Source of the DNA: Plutella xylostella
Lineage: Eukaryota; Arthropoda; Insecta; Lepidoptera; Plutellidae
Direction of reading: 5' to 3'
Assembly (NCBI RefSeq): GCF_932276165.1
Contig: NC_064001.1
Coordinates: forward strand, 9,431,501-9,495,500
DNA: 64,000 bases
Position 1 is the stretch's first letter. Every line of letters begins with the position of its first letter. A program made the translations under genes and the position numbers. This document shows, one piece after another, positions 24,801 through 36,800 of this stretch. The notes beneath the pieces were generated by a model. It searched no databases, had not been told where the DNA came from, and saw only the letters and a program-made list of their open reading frames with translations.

Positions 24801-27800
24801 CGTTCGAAGCCGTTGCACGAAGTGTTGCCAAAAGAAGAAAGAAACCGTCATGAATGATATAAGTTTCTGTTCCCTCCATTCCCAAACTGAAGTACACCTG
24901 CGTCCAGTGGTTACTGTCAAGATTGGTGGAGTCAAAGGTAAAGCGCATGTGGACACCTGTGCAAAATCCAGCGTTGCATCCTACAGCCTTTACAAATGTC
25001 TAGAGAAGAATGGGTATGCGTTCAAAGAGGAAGTCATGTACATAACCCTTGCAGATGGTATTGCTAAACGCCAAAGAATACTTACCGTCAAAGCTCCTGT
25101 CACGATTTATGGTAAAGTTATCCCAACATCCTTTATCATTTTTCCTAACTCAAGAGACAACAGGACACTGCTTGGAGTTGGATTCATTCAAGAGGCCAGG
25201 ATGGTGCTGAATCTACCACAGATGACATTCACTTTCGATGAAGAACCCAATAAAGTGTATGAACTGGATGAAGAAGATGATGATATGGATATGGTCATGG
25301 GTATTATAAGGACTGATACTGCCATACCGGACCTGTTATCTCCATTACAGTATACACCGGACTACTTGAAGTCCCCACAATTACCTGAGTCAAGTGCTAC
25401 GGATAGCCGTACTATGCCATCGTTTGGACCATTACCTGAAGTAACCAGCGTCCACAGAAGTTACGATACTTTGCACTCAGAGCAAGCATCCATACCACCA
25501 ATGGATCTTCTTGGAGCAGCGCCCGCAGGCTTCCTATCAGAGAGGAAAGAAAAACCTTATGGGCCACTCATTCCGATCGACCTGTCTTCACCACCTAAGA
25601 AACAGCGCATAGTACTGTTCGATGGCCACTCTCCTGTCATGGATAGTTTGTATGCCGATGCATGTAGGAACATTGAAGAACAGAACGTCGTCCTATCCCC
25701 TCATTCCGAATCGCTGTTTCCTTCTACCGATATATCATCAATGGATATTTCTACAGAGAACAGCGCAATGACAGAAGATCAACTTCCGATAATGAAACGC
25801 TTTCTGCAGCAAAACGAAGACGTTTTCATTCCAAATCAGAAGCCATCAACTCAGGCTGAACTTGTAATCGATACAGGGACCCACTTGCCCATATCTGCAG
25901 TTCCTTATAAGTTTTCGCCTGCTGAAGTTCAGTCACTGAAGACTGAAATTGATAAGATGTTGTCCGAGAAGATTATTGAACCGTGTGCTTCACCATGGTC
26001 AGCCCCAGCCGTTATGGTATCGAAGAAAGGAGGAGACATGAGAGTATGCATCGATTATCGTCAGTTGAACGCAGTAACTATTCCAGATATCTATCCACTG
26101 CCTAAACTCGACCAACAACTACTACATGATGCCAGACAAATGCCTTTTATGACTACCATAGATTTACGTTCGAGCGTGCACCACTGGCAACTGGCACTTC
26201 GAGAAGAGGATCAAATCAAGACAACCTTCATCACCCCTTTCGGGATGTTCAAGTTCCTGAGGATGCCCTTAGGATTGCGAAATGCGCCATCTACAATCCA
26301 GAGACTAATGGATAAATTCCGTATCTCTTTAAGTCACATCCATCTGGTGGTTAGCTTGGATTGCTTAGTGTGCCTTTCACCCACATTCCACCAACACCTG
26401 AAAGACCTGCAAGAAGTCTTTGACACACTGAAAGAATACAGTCTTACTGCAAACAAAGCCAAGTGCAGATTTTGTGTCGATAGAGAAGCATCAGTGCAGG
26501 GGGAGATCGAGTACACATACCTTCAATCACCATAAAGCATACGCCTCATTGCTGATCTTTCATGGTCGTTTTTCATCACTTCTGCTCAAGTTGCTTGCAA
26601 AGTTTAGTCCCATTTCATGAGGGGCCTTTTCTGATTTATCAGATTCAACAAGTTATTCTCCAATTACAGATCCCATGCTCATAACAAAGTCGTGGGCCTG
26701 TACTGTGCTGCGTTCACCTCGTGGACCATCAGCTGCGCCACTACTGCAGCCAGCCGACCCATCCGCCAAAGGGGTCATCCACGAACGCAGAATCCAGTCA
26801 CCTCGTCTTCAGATGGTGCTGGCAATAAGTCAAGATGAAGAGGAACCAACAACCTTCAATCTGTCTTCCTCGTCGGGACGTCTTCGGAGACAGAGGGGGA
26901 GACTGTAACACACCTAATTCATACCATCCGCGCGCGACACCATCGAGTCGCATCATGAGTCACCGCTACGCATCCACCGTACCTACGCGCCTCGCCCCCA
27001 CGCTCGTCGCTCCGGTATATAAGGGCCGCGGCCGGCTCCAGCGGCCAGTCGTCTTACATGAGCGGTCGCTACCGAGCACACTTCGGTACAACTTCTCGTG
27101 CTAACACGGTTCACGGGTATTGTGACAGTCAGTTTGCATCTGCAGCGGATCTTACCGTATTGTCACTATACTCCTAGTTAGGCTTATTTCTTTTAATTAG
27201 CGCTTACCGCTGTATGATAGATTATTTTAGCAATAGCAGTACTTTGCTTTATATAATTACAAGCTTCGCTTTCGTTTAGTTAACTTGTTTACATTCCGCT
27301 TTGGCTCATATACAGATTATTAGATTATTACGCGCATTGTATGTATTTCTTTATCTTCTCTCTTAACAGTAGGTACTTATGTAATTTACGCTTTCCGTAA
27401 ACAATATTTTGTTTTATATTCAGTAAATACATAATGTTGCAAGTTGCTTTTCCAATTATTATATTCAGTTAGGTATTGCATTTAAAGTTAACCGAAAGAA
27501 ATCATACCTAGTTAATTCTCTGAGATTATTTACATCGAATTCGCGTTACAGTAATAACTTTTATTATGTATAAACAAGTAACCATTTGATTTCATTTTAT
27601 TGTTCTGTCAAATCATATTCATTGGTTCACAAGCTTGCATTTCATTTCATTTTCATAGCTTACTGCTAAGTTGCTATTTTTTGCTAAGTTGCTATATTTT
27701 GTTAAACTGCTATATTTTGTCAACGTGCTATATTTTGTTAACTCGCTATTTCAATGGCTTAATAATTTTGCAAGGCTTACTATTTGAGTTATAGTGTAGG

Positions 27801-30800
27801 GATTAGGTATTATAATAAATCGAGCTATTTAGAGTTAGTATTACTAGTATTAGTCTATAGTTTCCTTGTTGACAGCTGTATGTTATATGTTTAATTGGTG
27901 AACGATAATATACATATCTTTGTTTTAGTAGATCTTGATTTTCATTTCTACCCGAACCCCTTACAATATTAAATTCCAAGAGCCATTTATGGCTTCGTAT
28001 GAAGTAAAGGGTTAAGAGTTTTTTCGATGGTCTGTTTTAGGGCGTGCAAAACCGGTTAACCGGTTTTTCCGAAAACCGGTTAATCGGACAATATTTCACG
28101 GTTTTTCATAACCGGTTTTGAGAGTTCAAAACCGGAAACCGAAAACCGGGTTTTCAGCGGTTTTGATCGTATTTTTATATACTTTTTTACATACATTAGA
28201 AGTTCAACCCATAAACTCTAAAAATAAAAGAATTTGTATATCGGTTGGCACACTGATGGACACTAGATTAATGGTGAAACTCATAAAAAGCACTAAAATA
28301 TTGTATGGAAATTGAGTGACGATTTTCTGATGCACATGCCGGCACTCTGCCTAGGCGCAGTAAGGCCCGGGTCTCCTATTTACTCCGTAGGTCGCGTCAA
28401 GTGTCACCGCCGTAGGCCGCGTCACAATGCTCATTATGTCTACGCGCCAACGTCGGCGTGTGAGGGAGACCGCATCAGTACATTTCTATAGTGAGCATCG
28501 TGACGCGGCCTACGGCGTGACGCCGGACGCGACCTACGGCGTAAATAGGAGACCAAGGCCTAAAGCAAACACGACGTCAGTGACGGATGTGTGCGTGTGA
28601 GTTCACACTTTTTGCTGTATGAAAACTTATTGCTGTGTGAAAAAAAGGTACTCTGGGTGCACATAATTATAACGTTGAAATCTTGCCCTATAAAGCACAA
28701 CAAGACCACCTTCATACAATCTCTAGGTAAAACAGGACTGCATTGACCGTTGTTGAAAATATAATTAGGCCAAGTGCGGGGACTGTATTCGACGTTATGG
28801 ACTTTTTTCATGAAGTGTTGAGGACGTCAAAACAAATGCAGTCGTGTCCATCATGAGTTAGGCTTTCTTTCGTTGCGTTGATATGAACAAATCTGTAATA
28901 CATCAAAAAAACACTCATCATCTTACTGCTACTATAGAGTAGTCGTAAGAATCAGACGATAAATGTTTTTTTTTCAAAATCTGCCCGTATGTTTAAAATA
29001 TACAATTATTGATGATAACAGAACGATATAAAAACACCATTAAGGTGCCACACACTTTTTGTAGATGTGATAACAGTGGGTACTATGATAATTCTTATTT
29101 AACTTTTTTTCCTGTTCACTAAATTATTAATTTGTCATATGGTTGATTAAAAACAGGTAAGTATATCATAAAAAATGTTTTATTCGTATGTTTTGTGGAT
29201 ATCTCTATCTAAGAATATGGGTTCCTTGTTTAATTAGTACTGTATGACAAAAAATATATAAGTAATATCAAAACCGGTGAAAAACCGGTTACCCGGTTTT
29301 GAGGCTGAAAACCGAAAATTCAAAACCGGTTTTGAAAACCTTCCGGTTTTGCACGCCCTAGTCTGTTTGTCTCTTCATATTATAGGTATAAGTAGTAAGT
29401 ACCTAAGTACTGATGTATGAACACGACACTATTTTTTATTGGAAACAATATTTTTTTCAGGCTGAAACCATATCTTATCGTTGAGGCCGTTAAAACTTAT
29501 TGTTAAAAATCGTAATCATTATAATTATTGACAAACTTATAATACAACTTCTAAAACATCCCTAGGCTTTTAAAACCATGCGACATATCCCTTCGCCTCT
29601 CATCTCATGAAGCATTGCTGGCCAATGAACAAGAGCTTCGTTACTGAGACGACGCCATACACTCACTATGAGAAAACAAGCAGTTGCAGGGTCAACTTTA
29701 CTGGTTCGTTAATGTCGAATCCAATACCTTGAGACCTTTACTAAGCATTAGTTTGTATGAAAGTCGGCTGTGGAGCAGGGGTACAGTTATAGTGGTTACG
29801 TTACTAGAACGATCTTTGCGATTCATGGTACCGATTTAAAGGAGTCTTGTCGACAGTTAACGAATGTTGTACTAGGAGCACATACATTTAAAAAGTATTT
29901 GAAAAAAGAAACAGAATTGGCGTGCTGGGCAAAGTGAACTGGTAGTACTGGTACTAGTTATTATTCTGTGGCCGTGGTAGTAAAACGCGTAAAATTTCGA
30001 ATGCGTCCAGTGTCCAGTGGTTTAGGAGGCAGATAGGTTAACAAAGATAACTAAAATTATGTCGAAGCTATTAAAAAATAACACTTTTTTGTTAACCATT
30101 ATCTTATCTTTGCGGCCGTTAAAACTTATTAGGTAATAATAGTAGGTAACCATTATTGTCAAACTTATAACACAACTTATAAAACTTCCCACGGCTTAAA
30201 AACCATGTGACATATCCCTTCGCCTCTCGGGAAGCATTGCTGGCCAATGAACAAGACCTTCGTTACTGAGACGACGCCATACACTCACTCGAGAAAACAA
30301 GCAGTTGCAGGGTCAACTTTACTGGTTCGTCAATGTCGAATCCAATACCTTGAGACCTTTACTAAGCATTAGTTTGTATGAAAGTTGGCTGTGGAGCAGG
30401 GGTACAGTTATAGTAGTTACGCTACTAGAACGTTCTTTGCGATTCATAATACCGATTTTAGACAGTCGTGTCGATAGTTAACGAATGCAGTACTAGGAGC
30501 GCATGAATTTAAAAAGCATTTATAAAAGAAACAGATGTTGGCGGGCTGATCGCGGCGTTTGGGAGGCAGAGGTACAAATACAAAGTAAATATAGGCAATA
30601 TAGGTAAGGTATGTGGAAGTTATAAAAAAAACACTTTTTCGTTGGGGATTCCATCAGCAAATCTCTAGAAAATAAATAAATACATGGGGCCTTACCACAA
30701 AAACTTAGACAGTATTTAACAGATGTTTAGTGCTGTCAAACGCGTAAAAAATCTGCCAAATTTAGTTTTAAACACTTGTTAAACCATATCTTATCGGTGC

Positions 30801-33800
30801 GGGCGTTAAAAGTTTTTGTTAAAAATTGTAATTATTATTGTCAAACTTATAACACAACTTATAAAACTTCCCTCGACTTAAAAACCATGCGACATATCCC
30901 TTCGTCTCTCGTGAAGCATTACTGGCCAATGAACAAGAGCTTCGCTACTGAGACGACGCCATACACTCACTATGAGAATACAAGCAGTTGCCGGGTCAAC
31001 TTTACTGGTTCGTTAATGTCGAATCCACTATCTTGAGACCTTTACTAAGCATTAGTTTGTATGAAAGTCGGCTGTGGAGCAGGGGTACAGTTATAGTAGT
31101 TACGGTACTAGAACGATCTTTGCGATTCATGGTACCGATTTTAAACAGTCGTGTCGATAGTTAACGAATGCAGTACTAGGAGCACATGAATTTAAAAAAG
31201 AAACACTTCATGCACGTCCCTCCATCCATGCAAATATTTGCGCGGGTGAGAAAAGGGTCGTGGTATAAAAACTTGCCTTGTGGATTGTAGACTTATCTTG
31301 TGGTTAACAACTTACAATAGGCCGTGTGGGATGATTGGCTAATAATAATAATCTTTAAATTCTAGTAGGACCAAACTATCTACTCTAGGTATTATACAAC
31401 GGTCTGCTTCGCTTTTTAAGCTCAATAGATTTAAAAAATCGCGTTTGAATAAAATTATGAAAATGAAAAAATATAAATGTATGGTCGAGACAAAAAAAAT
31501 TCAGGCTTGAATTGAAATTTTATCAGATTCGACCGTTAAAACTTGATGTTAATAATTGTAATAATTATAATTATTATTGTCAAACTTATAATACAACTTC
31601 TAAAACATCCCTAGGCTTAAAAACCATGCGACATATCCCTTCGCCTCTCGTGAAGCATCACTGGCCAATGAACAAGAGCTTCGCTACTGAGACGACGCCA
31701 TACAGTCACTATGAGAAAACAAGCAGTTACAGGGTCAAATTTACTGGTTCGTTAATGTCGAATCCAATACCATGAGACCTATACTAAGCATTAGTTTGTA
31801 TGAAAGTCGGCTGTGGAGCAGGGGTACAGTTATAGTAGTTACGCTACTAGAACGATCTTTGCGATTCATAAAACCGACTTTAAACAGCCATGTCGATAGT
31901 TAACGAATGCTGTACTAGGAGCGCATGAATTTAAAAAGTATTTGATAAAAGAAACAGATATTGGCGGGCTGGAAATAGGTCGCGGCGTTTGGGAGTCAGA
32001 GGTACAAATACAAAGTAAATGTAGGTATGTGGAAGTTATAAAAAAAACACTTTTTCGGTGGGGATTCCATCAGAAAATCTCTAGAAAATAAGTAAATACA
32101 TGGGGCCTTACCACAAAAACTTAGACAGTATTTAAAATTTGTTTAGTCCTACAAAATCTGTCAAATTTCGTTATAAACACTTGTTAAACAGTATTTAAAG
32201 TTTTTTGTAGTAGTACAGCTATCGTTTCTCGTTGACGCAACAACCGGCCAGTGATGGAGACCTTCGATACTGAGACGTCACCATACACTGAGCAAGAGAA
32301 AATAAACAGATGCTGGGTCAACTTCACTGGTCCGTTCATGTCGACACCAATACGGATTGATCTTCGCGGCAAGTACAATTTGTATGACTGTCGGTTATGT
32401 AGCAGGGGTATAGTTATACTAGTAGCGTTAAAATGGATTCGTGGTACCGATTTTAAGGAGGCTTGTCGACAGTTAGCGAATGTTGTATTAGGAGTACATG
32501 AAATGAAGGTATTTAAAGAATGAAGCATCAGGTGATGGGACTGGGAAGAATGACGTCATGATCAACAAATGCCACATGCGGACTCGTTGTGGACTTGTGG
32601 TTGGCAACTTACAATAGGCCACATGGGGAGACTGGCTAATCTGGAAATTCTAGTAACACATACCTAGTTATTTTTCGATGGTATGTTTGTCTCTTCATAT
32701 TATAGGTATAAAGTACTGATATATATGTCGCAGTCATCTGGTTTAATCTCCTGTTTGATTGAACAGCTAGCCCGTTCATTGGATGACGCTACTCAGTTGA
32801 ATGACTAAAGAACAACTCGTCAAGTGGTTGACTGTAACGTCCAACGTCTTGACTGAACGTTATTCAGCGAAGTCGTTAAATGGGATATAGTATAGCAACT
32901 TTGTAATGTCTGGTTAGGATGAACATGACCAGACAAGAGTCAACAAAAACACTATGTTACAAAGCTCTCATCTCACAAATTAACTAAACAATAACAATAA
33001 ACGTACCTTGATATTGTTGTTCATAATTATCCAGTTTCAGCACATTTTTTTCTTTGAAACTATCCGCCGGCGGTGAAATAATAGGTAAATCTATGTTGTC
33101 ACACTATTTTAACATAAATAACGCACTTTAAAGCTAATTTATTTGCAAAAAAATAACAATACAAGTGCTTTTTGTGTCAGCTGTTCGCTGTTAGACGCCA
33201 TATTTGTTTTATTCACCACCTGACTGATTTTAAGTCCGCTAACTAGTTGGACGTTTTGTGACGCTTGTACAATCAACGTTCGGCCTAGTCATACAACTGA
33301 ATAGCGTCATCCAATGAACGGGCTAGCGGTTTAATCAAACAGGAGATTAAACCAGTTGCCTGCGACAGTTACGTTACTAGAACGATCTTTGCGATTCATA
33401 GTACCGATTTAAAGGAGTCTTGTCGACAGTTAACGAATGATATACTATAATATATATTATAGGAGTACATGAAATCAAAGAAGTATTTAAAGAATGAAGC
33501 ATCTGGTGATGAATGGGGCGGAGCAGGGTGGCGTCATGGTCAACAATGCGAATTCGCACGTATGATCGTGTTGTGGATTTGTGGTTAACAACTTACAATA
33601 GGCCGCGTAGGGTGACTGGCTAATGAGGCTAAACTAGAATGGAAACACTTGTAGGACCTACCTAGGTATTTTTCGACATAAATACATAAATATGAAAACG
33701 AAACAGAACGTCATACATACATATACATAATACCTACATACACACAATATTTTTGGTTGAAAAAATAAATAGGCTTAAACCATATCTTATCGGTTCGGCC

Positions 33801-36800
33801 GATAAAACTGGTTGTTAATAATTTTAAAATTGTAATCATTATAATTATCACTGATGCCGATTCTGAAGGCGGAAATTCTAATTTTAATGCTGTCAAAACC
33901 TTAATTTCTTTGTTCTAAATTCGACTCTATGACTGTTTCCGTAAATGTCATTTTATGCTAGCAAATTTTTTAGTTTGACAGCGTTAAAATTAGAATTTCT
34001 GCCTTCAGAATCGGGTCCAGCCAGACTCGTCCCATTCCACACTCGACTCGACCCGGCCACACTCGACCCGAATTTCATAATTTCGATAAGTTTCATTTTT
34101 GTTTGTATTTTTTTTCTTATCGCAAAGTACAGTCGACAGAAAATGTTTATTGATTGCATATAAAGTGATTATCACTTAAGTTTAAGAAATATGTTGACTA
34201 AACTAGCCAAAGTTTGACCTCAGTAACAGAGAGAGGTAGTTTACCCTTCTCATTGTTTTAGCCTGAAATAAACGGGTTATCGATAACAATTGTCAAGATT
34301 TGTATGGCCTGCATCCATCTCTTTCGCGCACTTACTTGTATTGTAATTTATGCATTTGATAAGCAAGGGCTACTGCGAAGTAATTATAATTTTATAAACA
34401 GCAAACGGATTTTATAAAAAGGATTTTATACATAATTCATTGTAAAGATATTATGTGTAACTGTGATTTTAGCACACATAATTATTAATAGTTACTTATT
34501 TTGTTAATATTTATTATTACTTATTACGTTTATAATTCAAAACATGTGTAACCTACTAATAATGTTTATAGAAAATGATAAATAAATGATTAAAAGTACA
34601 AATTATTACTTTTGTTTGAATTAATCAGCACATAAAACACCTAACTATAATTTCAGTAAAAAAACTCTTGTGGCTGACAGTACATTTCATACATTTCAAC
34701 AAAAGTACCTAGACCTAATCGTATTTTAGAAATTCGGGTCGCGTGTGGCCGGGTCGAGTGTGGAATGGGACGAGTCTGGCTGGACCCTCAGAATCAACAT
34801 CACTGTCCAACTTTGAAAACTTCCCTACGCTTAAAAACCATGCGAGACATAATTATGTCATGTCACAAATCCCTTCGCCTCTCGTGAAGCATCACTGGCC
34901 AATGAACAAGAGCTTCGCTACTGAGACGACGCCATACACTCACTATGAGAAAACAAGCAGTTGCAAGGTCAACTTTACTGGTTCGTCAATGTCGAATCCA
35001 ATACCTTGAGACCTTTACTAAGCATTAGTTTGTATGAAAGGGCTGTGGAGCAGGGGTACAGGGCCCCAAGTCTACTAAATGCATTAGAGTATAATTGTAT
35101 GTCGATTGTATGTCGACAGCGCAAAATTACACATTTGGCAGTCTTGTATTTTTTAAGACCATAGTGTCAGCTCGATGGAAGTTGGATGGAAGCCACCATG
35201 AAGCCACTCATATTACATTGAACAACACGCTAGTCCACTGACAAGTGCCACACCGATATCGTCTCTCGGGTGACAATTTGCGTAGTCCACTATTTATTGA
35301 CGTTTCCGTCAGTTGCTTCATTACGGTTTATCTGTCAAAAATTACCATTCTGAGGCCATTGAGCAGATACACCTAATATACACGTATTATTCAGATGTTG
35401 TCATAATGGATCGGAATTATAATTTAAATTTGCGGTGGGAAATGCTAATATTAGCAGACAGAGTGGACAGAGGTCGGCGGGAGTTGAAGGAGCGGCGTCG
35501 AAATCGCGCCTTCATGAGCCGGAATGTCGATCCTCTCGTGAGTTTGCCGGACTCGGAGTTTGTGAGGACATTTCGCCTCAGTAAGCATGTGGTGAAGGAG
35601 ATTGCCGCGGATTTAACTCCCCTGATAGCCAAAGAACGCAGGAAAGATGGTATATCTATGAAGGTTTGGAGCCGTCTATAATTTGGCAAAAAATTGTTCT
35701 GAACTGGATGGTAGAAGACTATCTAATACTTAGGTATACTTATTATACGTTTCAGATACTCATTGCATTATTCTCTTAGCCATATTTTTAACATACTCCG
35801 AAAAAAGGAGCAGGTTCTCAATAAAGTTTTAAAATCTTGAATCTTATAAGCTTATTAATTATAAAATAACTATCATCATATCGAGTTACTATCCCGCATT
35901 GTTGTGCAGATCCGTTATGTTCGGAAAGAAAAGGAGGACATATGTTACCAAGTAATAAAACTGTTCTAAAACAGTGGCTTGTGAAATAATTATTATCCGA
36001 CAATCTCGTGTTTGTGAAAATCATTATAACCAATTTCAGAAAGAACATAATGTAAATATGGATTAGGCATTTAATAAATACAATAAAAATAAAAGAGTTA
36101 CACACTGATTTAACTTTTATTTATCCTTTCCGTTTAAACACACTGCTATACAAAAAATATAACACATTAGTAATCCACACAATGAATGCTGGTTGAGTTG
36201 TTAGTTGAAACTAAATAATGGTAGTATAGTATACTAAGTATTCTATTATTTGTGAGGGTGTCAGTACCTGCACCTAGCTCACTCGAATGGAGCCTTTGTG
36301 CATATCGCCTTAAGGTCTAAACTCCACTCCTAAGCTTGGACCATTTCCTACCACGCTGGTCCTCTGCAGGTTTGTGGGTTCGAAAATCTAGATATGCAGG
36401 TTTTATCACGATGTTTTCATTCACCGTAAGAGCGATGGTATGTACGGTGGCCTGCGCCTAAAAGTATACAGGCGGAGATTTTAAAATAGCGATCTCAAGC
36501 TCACATGCTGCTCAAGCACATCCACATAAACACCACTGCTACACACATCACACACAACACGTCCCCGGATTTATAACAGATGTAGCTGGTCCCTTCATCA
36601 TCAGGGATCGCTATTTTAAAAACTCCGCCTGGATACTTTTAGGCGCAGGCCACCGTACACTGTGCATAAATTCCAAAGTAGTTACTCATTGGTGACAATA
36701 TCTAGATCTGGAGTTTAATTTTTAGTGTTCACACTGCTATACAAAGTTTCTGAAGGCCACTCAACAGTATACACTGAATCATTTTGTTGTATGATGCTGT

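Larger units (their letters stand above)
22826..27965 (+). mobile_element. Ty3/Gypsy-type LTR retrotransposon, recent insertion
   Basis: Two 1062-bp LTRs (22826-23887, 26904-27965) flank a 3.0 kb interior. The LTRs start TGTAACACACC, end CCCCTTACA and differ at only a few positions by eye. The 4-bp duplication ATAT flanks the element. A primer-binding site follows the 5' LTR and a purine tract precedes the 3' LTR. Only Gag, protease and part of the reverse transcriptase are present; RNase H and integrase are missing. Confidence 0.92.
21655..28011. mobile_element. piggyBac-like non-autonomous element (split by an LTR element)
   Basis: TTAA (21651-21654) then CCCTCTACTGCATGAA at the left; GAAGTAAAGGG then TTAA (28012-28015) at the right. 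CCCT ends with TTAA duplications are the piggyBac hallmark. Without the inserted LTR element it is about 1.2 kb and has no transposase. The word GGAAGCCAGAAATGGCTT and variants recur near both ends (21780-21850, 22440-22500, 27975-28000). Confidence 0.8.
33367..35061 (+). repeat. Array segment duplicated in inverted form at 52321-53780
   Basis: Excluding inserted elements, 33367-33851 and 34799-35061 match the complement of 52321-52569 and 53290-53780 closely, including private sequence such as GGTGACTGGCTAATGAGGC and CCAACTTTGAAAACTTCCC. Each copy serves as the empty site for the other's insertions. Confidence 0.8.

Noticed and set aside
26675..27104. Plus-strand frames spanning the 3' end of the LTR element.
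   Set aside because: They run from the untranslated region into the LTR, and the same LTR text occurs at the 5' end; no domain.
30776..31036. Repeated ~85-residue open frames in A units (also near 31512, 34743 and 51239) suggesting a tandem gene family.
   Set aside because: They are the same repeat unit translated; several copies have stops or shifts, there is no splice or start context, and similarity continues equally outside the frame.
32184..32528. Minus-strand 114-residue frame in unit B, also seen in part at 37969, 48319 and 50744.
   Set aside because: It tracks the repeat unit and is shortened or broken in other copies; no domain.
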